In this document: piece by piece, positions 26,344-34,426 of the stretch
Layout: each line of letters opens with the position of its first letter
How positions within the stretch are numbered: the stretch's first letter is position 1
NCBI GenBank assembly: GCA_021790255.1
Contig: JAJYIE010000010.1
Coordinates: forward strand, 1-34,538
Direction: 5' to 3'
From: a bacterium
GTDB lineage: Bacteria > Patescibacteriota > Microgenomatia > Daviesbacterales > UBA10151
Length of the DNA: 34,538 nucleotides
The notes under the pieces: generated by a model
What the model was told of the DNA's origin: nothing
The model's input: only the letters and a program-made list of their open reading frames with translations
The model's database searches: none
Translations under genes and position numbers: made by a program

Positions 26344-29256
26344 TTAACTTTCAGCGACAGCGGCAGTTCTATATCTGTGTGGTGTCCAAACAGATTGCCA
26401 TTTTTCCTCAAATTCCTTTTTATTAGACTCGAATACATAATCCATCTCAGGGATATTTTCTCTGGTTTTCCCAAGGAAATGGTGGATAAACACATCTTCG
26501 GCACATAAAAGCTTATATCCGGCCAGCTTAGTTCTAAGGCAATAGTCATCGTCTTCAAAAGTTCCCAATCTAAAACGTTCATCTAAAGGTCCTATTTTTT
26601 TCCACAACAATCTCCTTCCTGCAACACAGAAAAAGGCTAAATTGTCTATTTCGAAAGATTTACCATGATTTTTTGAAGCCAACAGTTTGGCAAATTTGCT
26701 GATTCCTTTAGTAGACTTGTAACCAACTTTAATTTTTGCTTCATTTCCTATAGCGTTTGTGACAGGTCCCACTAGCCCGACCTTTCGATTGGCTAATGGA
26801 GCAATAATTCTTCTTATCCAGTCATCAGTTACAATAGTGTCACTGTTTAGAAGGATGATGTATTCACCAGTTGCTGCCTTTATTCCGACATTATTACCAC
26901 CAGCAAATCCCCGGTTATTTTTCAAGAATATGGTTTTTAAACCCTCGTATTTTTTCTGATAGTGGTGAAGGAGTTCAACGCTACCGTCAGTTGAACCATT
27001 GTCAACCACTACCACCTCAAGGTTATCCCAGCTGGAATTGCTAAAAACACTATCCAGACAAAGTTTTGTATACTTTAGGGTATTGTAAGATAGTATGATC
27101 ACAGAAACTTTGGGATAAACGTATTTCTTTATCGCATCTTCTATTTGGAGAAATCTATCATCCCAGGTGTTTTTTCTGGCAAAAGCAATCCTTTGCTGTT
27201 TTATTGTCTGATTATTTTCCTTGAGGGCTTTTTCCAGGTTTGCTAAAAAACTCACCTTGTCCTTGGAAGTTAAAGCTAAATTACCAACCTTTTTAACCTC
27301 TGGCAAATTTGTCCAGACTGAAGGTCTACCTGTCGCAAATATTTCGTACATTTTCACCGGATTAGTAGCCAGTATTAACTTATTAATCTTAAAGGGGACA
27401 AAAAAAGCGCTAAACTGATTTAGTGCCTCTGGCAGAGCCTTATAGTTTATTTCGCTAACTATTTTGACATTCTTCAACCTTCGAAGACTGTTAAGTTTGG
27501 CCCGGGAGTCAATATTACCGATTAATGTGAAATTCCAGTTAGGCCGCTTTGATGCGATATATTCAACTAAACCATCATCTAGCCAATCAGCTATTGATCC
27601 AAAGTAGCCAAAAGTGGGCTTCCTAGGGTTTGAACCTGTTATATTTTTTCCAGAAGAGATTCCATTGAAATGCTCAAACTCACAAGCATTGTTTACTAAA
27701 ACTGAATTTTTATTAAATTTCTTAACCTTTTTCAACAAAATATCAGAGCTAGCCAGTACAAGCTGCGCACTCGAGATTAATTCTTTCTCCAACTCTATAA
27801 TTTGCTGCGTAGTTGTCCAAAATCCCGAGTGATCATCCATGCAGTCATAAACTACTGGGTTATCAAATTTTTTAGTTAAACCGTACCAAAATGGCCAGTC
27901 GACTTTAAATATAGCCTTTTTACCACAGGTTTTCTCAAGAAGCGATTGTATTGACCAAGTCAAGTAATTTATACTTACTGGATCATTTAAAATATCCTGG
28001 TAAATAACGTATCTTTTGAAACTAGCAAGCTTGACGGTATATATATTTGGAGCAACTTTTTTAACTTCAGCCAACTTTTCCACCTCATCAATATTTAAAT
28101 TTTTGTTTCCTGTAATATTAAATATGGGTTCAATATAAAATACTTTGTGGCCTGCCCTTGAAAACAGAGTTGCCAAATGCTGGGGGCGCATGAATTTATG
28201 ATTCCATGAGACTGCGGAAAAAACTATCACATTAAACTTTTCCTGGTTATCTTTTTTACCTAAAATATATGGCAACTGGCTTAGGAAGAAACGTGAACTG
28301 ATCCGAAGTTTGACAAACTTTGTATAAAATAAGTCCAGAAAATTAACAACCCCCTTAGGTAGTAAAATTTGCAAAATTTTCAGAAACTTACTTTCCCAAT
28401 AATTTATATTTGTAAGCTGTTTTATTCTTTTAACAATCAGCTGGTAAAAGTATAAAAGATGCCAGGTTTTAGAGGAGTGGATCTCTGTCAGGAGCTTATT
28501 GAGCATTATTACTTCCCTTTGAAGAGTATTTAAATTTTTTGCCAGACTGTCCAGATTGAAGTCTGAGAAAAGGGTTGAGTTGAATACTATTTTTTTAGGC
28601 AAATTTCCCTTGGAGGCAATGGCGAGGAAATAAGCAGGTTCTGCTTTATTTTTTTCAATTAGTTTTGATCCAAATTCTGTCTGTTTTGTGTCAGTGACAA
28701 TTGAGGCAAAACTGCTTAATTGATTGAAAATCTTGATGTGTTTAAATTCTGCCTTTAGTTTGGTTTCAAGTTCCTCTCGAGTAAATTCTTGAGTGTGGAA
28801 ACCATTAATATGTGGAACCTGGGAATAGACTTTAACGTTTGGTGTAGAAAGAATGAATAAACCATCTGGCTTTAAAACATGTTTTACTTCCTTTAAAAAA
28901 TCAGTAGGGTCTTTTAAGTGCTCTATTAATTCATAAGCTACCACTATGTCTACTGACTGGCTATGAATATTCAAAAAACTAACATCAGCCACCTCATATT
29001 TGATTTTTTTGTGATTGTAATGTAAGGTAGCGTAATTTATAGCCTCCTCTGAGTTATCTACTCCGTAGACTATTTTTGCACCATTTTCTGCTAAAATTTT
29101 TGAACCGTATCCAACTCCACAACCAACATCTGCAACTACTTTGCCCCTGACAAACTGGGATGCAAATAAGTACCTTAAAATATGTTCCCCATACATGAAG
29201 GTACTATTTTTTAATCCGGGTATTAACCTTTCGCCAGTAAAAACCAATCGTTTCAT
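26344..29256 (-). CDS. Multidomain protein: SAM methyltransferase + glycosyltransferase (GT4/GT1-like) + family 2 glycosyltransferase
   Basis: N-term VVADVGCGVGYGSKILAENGAKIVYGVDNSEEA; middle NVIVFSAVSWNHKFMRPQHLATLFSRAGHKVFYIEP...PTFGYFGSIADWLDDGLVEYI; C-term VSVIILSYNTLKYTKLCLDSVF...VVVDNGSTDGS...GFAGGNNVGIKAATGEYIILLNSDTIVT; one 970-aa ORF. Confidence 0.92.
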   Translation of the reverse strand: MKRLVFTGERLIPGLKNSTFMYGEHILRYLFASQFVRGKVVADVGCGVGYGSKILAENGAKIVYGVDNSEEAINYATLHYNHKKIKYEVADVSFLNIHSQSVDIVVAYELIEHLKDPTDFLKEVKHVLKPDGLFILSTPNVKVYSQVPHINGFHTQEFTREELETKLKAEFKHIKIFNQLSSFASIVTDTKQTEFGSKLIEKNKAEPAYFLAIASKGNLPKKIVFNSTLFSDFNLDSLAKNLNTLQREVIMLNKLLTEIHSSKTWHLLYFYQLIVKRIKQLTNINYWESKFLKILQILLPKGVVNFLDLFYTKFVKLRISSRFFLSQLPYILGKKDNQEKFNVIVFSAVSWNHKFMRPQHLATLFSRAGHKVFYIEPIFNITGNKNLNIDEVEKLAEVKKVAPNIYTVKLASFKRYVIYQDILNDPVSINYLTWSIQSLLEKTCGKKAIFKVDWPFWYGLTKKFDNPVVYDCMDDHSGFWTTTQQIIELEKELISSAQLVLASSDILLKKVKKFNKNSVLVNNACEFEHFNGISSGKNITGSNPRKPTFGYFGSIADWLDDGLVEYIASKRPNWNFTLIGNIDSRAKLNSLRRLKNVKIVSEINYKALPEALNQFSAFFVPFKINKLILATNPVKMYEIFATGRPSVWTNLPEVKKVGNLALTSKDKVSFLANLEKALKENNQTIKQQRIAFARKNTWDDRFLQIEDAIKKYVYPKVSVIILSYNTLKYTKLCLDSVFSNSSWDNLEVVVVDNGSTDGSVELLHHYQKKYEGLKTIFLKNNRGFAGGNNVGIKAATGEYIILLNSDTIVTDDWIRRIIAPLANRKVGLVGPVTNAIGNEAKIKVGYKSTKGISKFAKLLASKNHGKSFEIDNLAFFCVAGRRLLWKKIGPLDERFRLGTFEDDDYCLRTKLAGYKLLCAEDVFIHHFLGKTRENIPEMDYVFESNKKEFEEKWQSVWTPHRYRTAAVAES

Positions 29257-29997
29257 CTTATGTTTTTGCCAACTGTTAGAGAAGAATCTTTATTAACCCG
29301 AAAGGGATAAATATTTTTCTTTTGGGCATATATCCTGGTGACATCTTTATCGGTTAAATTAATGGCCAAATTGTATACTCCTGTCGGTAGCAGGGTCGTA
29401 TCCAGAGCAAAGGCAGTTTGCCTGGGTGTTGTACCAGAGAGGAGGCAGCTGCGTTGAGCTATCATATTCCTATCTTTTTGAGTGATCGAAGCTGCAACAG
29501 CATAGTCTATTTCATTAATTTGCTCATCAAATTGAAAATGTACCATAATTATTAGTTTCTTAAGCTCATTTTTGACGGAAACTCTTTTAATTTTACACCT
29601 AATTTGTGTCACCTGCCTAGTGACACCCTCTATATAGCTCTTAACCACTCCTGCAGATTTACTCTCGTTGGTTATTTTGCCCTCCTTAAAAAGGATAGTT
29701 TTGTCGCACATGTCTTCAATTGTTTTCAAATCATGGCTGACTATGACAAGGGTTGTGCCGGCCTGCTGTATCTCTTTAATTTTCACCTTCGCTTTCTGCT
29801 GAAAGTATAAATCGCCAACATTTAACACTTCGTCAATTAAAAGTATTTCAGGATTTAGATAAACAGCCACTGAAAATGCCAGCCTAACATACATTCCGGA
29901 GGAGTAATGCTTAATTGGGGAATCGATAAACTTACCAATACCAGAGAAGATTCTAATCTGGTCAATCTTTTTTTAATTTCTCTGGAGGGCGTTCCTA
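29253..29997 (-). pseudogene. Polysaccharide ABC transporter ATP-binding protein (Wzt-like), 5'-truncated
   Basis: HYSSGMYVRLAFSVAVYLNPEILLIDEVLNVGD (signature and Walker B) plus C-terminal substrate-binding-like domain; homology extends upstream to YLGTPSREIKKKIDQIRIFSGIGKFIDSPIK with a 1-nt slip in an A-run; Walker A half missing at the junction with transposase sequence. Confidence 0.82.
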
Positions 29998-30000
29998 AAT

Positions 30001-30264
30001 ATGGATTCAAGAGGCCGGGTCATGGACAATATCTTTACGGAGAGACTCTGGGGAAGCGTCAAATATGAGGATGTATGCTTAAAAGATTATGCTTCGGTTT
30101 CAGAGGCAAAAGCAGGGACTGGTGCGTATATGGAATTTTACAACCATCGCCAGAAACACCAAGTGCTTGGGTACAAAACACCGGCAGAAATATATTACAG
30201 GGGGAGGTGAAAAATAGTCTTAGTTTGACCATTTTACTGTCTCGACAAAGGGGTCCACTTTACA
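30001..30264 (+). mobile_element. IS3-family transposase, right fragment: orfB C-terminus plus candidate terminal repeat
   Basis: MDSRGRVMDNIFTERLWGSVKYEDVCLKDYASVSEAKAGTGAYMEFYNHRQKHQVLGYKTPAEIYYRG; candidate IS end ctgtctcgacaaaggggtccactttaca ending at 30264. Confidence 0.88.
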
Positions 30265-30398
30265 TATCACCCTTAAGACGTCACCTGAACAGTTTAAATT
30301 ACAACATGGCGGTTAGAATTAGTGTGTACTAAAAAGAGTACTTGACAAGCTGTCCATTCCAAATTTGACCAATGACATGAAGCAATTATACCAGGTTA

Positions 30399-30638
30399 CT
30401 AAGGATTGATTTCGGGCTTTTTGATAGGATGATATTTTTTAGATTTTTCTTCTCTCTCTAATCGCTGTTTTAATAACTCAGCCTGTTTATTATCTGCAGC
30501 TTTCTGACATGCCTCGTTTGTGCAACGATATTGGGTTACAGTAATTGGATATAAAGGATTAGCTGATTGTCGGATCGTTGTGCTACTTATCGTTGGACTA
30601 CCACATCTAATACAAATATGTTCATTGTTATCATTCAT
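30399..30638 (-). CDS. Small zinc-ribbon-like protein
   Basis: 79 aa; ICIRCGSP ... YRCTNEACQKA paired cysteines. Confidence 0.5.
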   Translation of the reverse strand: MNDNNEHICIRCGSPTISSTTIRQSANPLYPITVTQYRCTNEACQKAADNKQAELLKQRLEREEKSKKYHPIKKPEINP

Positions 30639-30815
30639 AATATTTAAAAATTTTGGACAAAAAATTAATCATCAGAATATATTTTGGAAGCTGTTACATT
30701 ATACGCCTTTTAGTACCAAATGTACACCATCAATCTACTCCCATTATTAACACATCAAACATTTATCCTAAGACTGATGGTCACAAGACATTAAAGCGAA
30801 AGCAAAAGTGACTTA

Positions 30816-30855
30816 TAAGCAAAGCTTGAGGACTTGGTCCTATAAAATTTGCTTA
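30816..30855. repeat. Nested inverted repeat element (outer stem plus inner hairpin)
   Basis: Outer TAAGCAAA (30816-30823) / TTTGCTTA (30848-30855); inner AGGAC-TTG-GTCCT (30829-30841). Confidence 0.75.
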
Positions 30856-31101
30856 ATTTCATTAAGTGTGCTAAACTAGTTTTTAGTTGAATTGGAATTG
30901 AGCTACTTAGAAATATTTTCCCTTCACTTTACTGCATCATTTAAGCAGACTGGCTATTTAATAGCGGGACTATTTTCTCTTTCTGGCTCCTAGAAGTTTT
31001 TGGAGCAATCCACTAAATTTTTATTTTTTTCAACGTTTAAAATTTATCTTTCTTCATCTTCACTTGAGAGGTACAGTTGTCGGCTATATCGAATGGGCTA
31101 T

Positions 31102-31125
31102 AGTCCTGAGCGAAGTCGAAGGACT
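31102..31125. repeat. REP-like palindrome in DEAD-box helicase leader
   Basis: AGTCCT gagcgaagtcga AGGACT, 6-bp stem; would translate as VLSEVEGL if the ORF began upstream. Confidence 0.7.
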
Positions 31126-31144
31126 TTGCCTTTACAAATCAAAG

Positions 31145-32416
31145 ATGAAGAAGGACTCAAGTAAAAAATATATGTTTAAAAATCAAAATAGATTCCGCTC
31201 CTTTCCGAACGGTCATAATAGATTTTCTAAGCCATCCAATGGTGGTTTTTCTGGAGGAAGATTTAGCAGGAAAAGACAAAAATCCTTACCTAATGACCCC
31301 TCTCTGTTTATCCATAAGACTTCTTCAAACTTATCATCAGAAGAGTATATTACCCAAAATAGCTTTGCCAGTTTTAACTTGGCACCAATACTCAAAGCCA
31401 ATATTGACTATAAAGGCTATATAACTCCAACCCCCATTCAAGACCAGGCTATCCCGGCAATTCTAGAAGGTAGGGATTTAATTGGTTTAGCTGCCACCGG
31501 TACTGGTAAAACAGCCGCCTTTTTAATTCCTTTAATCCAACAAATGTATTATAACCGCAACAAAAGAACGTTAGTTATCACTCCCACCCGCGAGCTAGCT
31601 CTGCAAATCCATGATGAATTTAAGGATTTTGCCAATGATATGAAGCTTTATTCCAACTTAATAATTGGTGGAGCGAATATCAACAGGCAGGTCAATGAGA
31701 TGAGAAGGAACCCTCATCTGGTCGTGGCTACACCTGGTCGGTTGAAAGACTTGATCCAGCAAAAAGCAATTTATCTTGAAGACTATACAGCCATTGTTTT
31801 AGACGAGGTGGACTTAATGGTCGACATTGGTTTTATTAATGATGTTAAATATTTTACCTCGCTTATGCCCAAAGATAGACAATCACTGTTTTTCTCAGCC
31901 ACTATCTCGCCAAAGATTCAAGGAGTTTTACAAAGTTTTGTAACAAATCCTATCACAGTTTCTGTTAAAAAACAGGTTACTCCAGAAAATATTAATCAAA
32001 ACGTGGTCAGGGTTACTAATGGTGAAAATAAAGTAGATAAACTTCACGACCTGTTAATAAGTGACGGTTTCGATAAAGTGCTGATTTTTGGCCGGACAAA
32101 ACATGGTGTAGAAAAATTAAACAAGGAACTTATTGAAAGAGGATTTAGAGTCGGTGCCATTCATGGTAATAAAAGACAAAGTCACCGTCAAAGGACGCTA
32201 CAAAGCTTTAAAAATAACGAAATCCAGATTCTTTTAGCCACTGATGTTGCCTCTCGGGGGTTGGATATTCCCAATGTTACCCATGTAATTAATTATGAGC
32301 TGCCAGAAACATACGATGATTATATTCACCGGATCGGCCGAACTGGCAGGGCAGGTAAAACAGGCACAGCCTTAACGTTTATAAGCGAAGCTTGCGACAT
32401 ACAAAGTATGTCTTAA
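31145..32416 (+). CDS. DEAD-box RNA helicase
   Basis: TPIQDQAIPAI (Q motif), ATGTGKTAAFLIPL, PTRELALQ, VLDEVDLM (DEVD), FSATI, HRIGRTGRAGKTG; low-complexity basic N-terminus. Start placed near the ATG at 31145; the ORF runs from 31064. Confidence 0.93.
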   Translation: MKKDSSKKYMFKNQNRFRSFPNGHNRFSKPSNGGFSGGRFSRKRQKSLPNDPSLFIHKTSSNLSSEEYITQNSFASFNLAPILKANIDYKGYITPTPIQDQAIPAILEGRDLIGLAATGTGKTAAFLIPLIQQMYYNRNKRTLVITPTRELALQIHDEFKDFANDMKLYSNLIIGGANINRQVNEMRRNPHLVVATPGRLKDLIQQKAIYLEDYTAIVLDEVDLMVDIGFINDVKYFTSLMPKDRQSLFFSATISPKIQGVLQSFVTNPITVSVKKQVTPENINQNVVRVTNGENKVDKLHDLLISDGFDKVLIFGRTKHGVEKLNKELIERGFRVGAIHGNKRQSHRQRTLQSFKNNEIQILLATDVASRGLDIPNVTHVINYELPETYDDYIHRIGRTGRAGKTGTALTFISEACDIQSMS

Positions 32417-32440
32417 CCGAAAGTTGAAAGCTTTGCTTAT
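32381..32440. repeat. Nested inverted repeat at the 3' end of the helicase gene
   Basis: Outer ATAAGCGAAGCTT (32381-32393) / AAGCTTTGCTTAT (32428-32440), 13 bp with one G-T; inner GACATAC-AAA-GTATGTC (32396-32412), perfect 7 bp. Confidence 0.85.
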
Positions 32441-32477
32441 CAGTTAAAAATTAAATTCTTAAGAAAGGAGGGTACAT

Positions 32478-32783
32478 ATGACAAAATTATTTGTAGGGGG
32501 TTTACCTTATTCCGTAGACAATAATAAGTTAAATGAAATGTTCTCAGCTTACGGACAGGTTATTTCAGCCAATGTTATCATGGACAAATTCACCAACCAG
32601 AGTAAAGGTTTCGGATTTGTGGAGATAGCAGATGATGCTGCCCAAAAAGCCATTAAAGCTTTAGATGGTTCAGATTTTGAAGGTCGAAGACTTGGTGTTT
32701 CCATTGCCAAGCCAAGAGAAGAACGTCGGGATAACTTTAGAGGCGGCGGGAACAGTTTCTTAAAAGGTAGTCACAGGAGATAA
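32478..32783 (+). CDS. RRM-domain RNA-binding protein
   Basis: KLFVGGLPYSVDNNKLNEMFSAYGQVISANVIMDKFTNQSKGFGFVEIADDAAQKAIKALDG (RNP2/RNP1) plus RG-rich tail; strong Shine-Dalgarno aaaggaggg just upstream. Confidence 0.95.
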   Translation: MTKLFVGGLPYSVDNNKLNEMFSAYGQVISANVIMDKFTNQSKGFGFVEIADDAAQKAIKALDGSDFEGRRLGVSIAKPREERRDNFRGGGNSFLKGSHRR

Positions 32784-32893
32784 TTTTAATTATTTTCTAG
32801 TCTAACGACAAACTTGATTATTGAAATAAATTATTTAGCACCTTAAACAAGTGCGAGATGATTGTTGTAGCGTAAAAAGCGTATATCAAAAAT

Positions 32894-34189
32894 ATGAAAA
32901 TTGCTTATATCCATGATGATAAAAAAATTAATACCGGAGCCCATCATATTAACAATTTAATGGTTAATAAATTAAGGGAACATGGCGTTATGGTTAAAAA
33001 CGTCTATCCGAAAGTTGATCTCATAGACACATCCCGCATTAATCTAAAAGGAGTGGCAAATATTTTGTTTTTTTATTCCCTTCTGGAGCAAAAAAAGGAG
33101 ATTTTAAAATATGACTTGATCCAAGGTACAACATACACTCCAATCACTTTTTTACCCTTTAAAATTCCTGTGGTTACTCACTTTGGTTCAACAACTCAAG
33201 GATTTTTACAGGCTGTTCCTAAAACAAAACATATTGAGAAAAATTTTCTTGATATCTGGAAAAGATTAAAAAATAACCAAGTTATTTCAGAACTGGATCT
33301 TAAAACAAAAAAACCTCTTTTGGACATTGCCGATATTGAATTTTTTGCTGCCTCCAAAGCCAATAAAATTATCGCCACTTCTAAGATAGTTAAAAACGAT
33401 CTGATTAAATATGGCCAAATCCCTAGCAATAAAATATGTGTTATCCATAACGCCATAGAAGATTATTGGTTTGATGCCCCGCTTGCTGTAATGGGTAAAC
33501 CAAAATTAATTTTTTTAGGAAGAATCGGAAATGATATTTTTACCTGGAAGTTAAAAGGGGTTGATAGGCTAATAAGTATATACGAGAATTTCCCAGACTT
33601 GGAAAAGGTCTCTATCGTAATGACAATTAATAAAAAAATTTGCACCTGGTTGAATAACCACATTCCAAGTCATAAATATTTGTATAATTTCCCTAAAGAT
33701 AAGATTCGCAACGTTCTTCAACCCTATCGCGGAAGCATATTCTTGTTGACTTCCCGATATGAAGGGTTCTCACTGAGTTTGATAGAAGCAATGTCTCAAG
33801 GTCTGATCCCGATAGCATTCCCTGTAGGAGTCGCTCCAGAAATAATAATTGACGGTAAAAATGGATTTTTAGTCAGTAGCGTAAAAGAAGCTAACAAGCG
33901 GATTAAAGAAATATTAGATAATGATGATCTAAGAGCGGAAATGTCTCTGGCCGCTTACAATACCTCGCTAAAATTTAGGGCTGATATTTTGGCTAAAAAA
34001 TTAGTTAACCTATACCAACAGATCATCAAGGAATCAAACACAAAAGAGAAGTTTATAGAAAATTCTATTATCCCCCAATTTTCTCTGGAGATTATCCAAA
34101 AAGGGAATATAAAGCCAATAATTACGAACATGGATCTCGAAAAAATAAAGCTAATACCCAAACTTGTAGATAGCGGGACAGTAAATTAG
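32894..34189 (+). CDS. Family 4 glycosyltransferase
   Basis: VVTHFGSTTQGF; NKIIATSKIVKNDLIKYGQIPSNKICVIHNAI; LIFLGRIG; SRYEGFSLSLIEAMSQGLIPIAFPVGVAPEIIIDGKNGFLV. Confidence 0.9.
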   Translation: MKIAYIHDDKKINTGAHHINNLMVNKLREHGVMVKNVYPKVDLIDTSRINLKGVANILFFYSLLEQKKEILKYDLIQGTTYTPITFLPFKIPVVTHFGSTTQGFLQAVPKTKHIEKNFLDIWKRLKNNQVISELDLKTKKPLLDIADIEFFAASKANKIIATSKIVKNDLIKYGQIPSNKICVIHNAIEDYWFDAPLAVMGKPKLIFLGRIGNDIFTWKLKGVDRLISIYENFPDLEKVSIVMTINKKICTWLNNHIPSHKYLYNFPKDKIRNVLQPYRGSIFLLTSRYEGFSLSLIEAMSQGLIPIAFPVGVAPEIIIDGKNGFLVSSVKEANKRIKEILDNDDLRAEMSLAAYNTSLKFRADILAKKLVNLYQQIIKESNTKEKFIENSIIPQFSLEIIQKGNIKPIITNMDLEKIKLIPKLVDSGTVN

Positions 34190-34426
34190 AAGATTAATAT
34201 AAAATTTCTGAGGGCTTTGAATGGATCAACTTACCTAACGCATTTCTTCCCACTATTTCTCTCTCATATCAGGGTGAAGGCAAAGGAATCACGAGTTCAA
34301 ATAGAATCTTTATGTCTTTTACCAATATAAGCGAAGCCTGCTACCTGACGGGCTTAGGAGAATAAAAATGTCGCTTTCCGCTTTGACTATCCCTGCCGGT
34401 AAGCTCATATCCCAACTATTCTTGCG

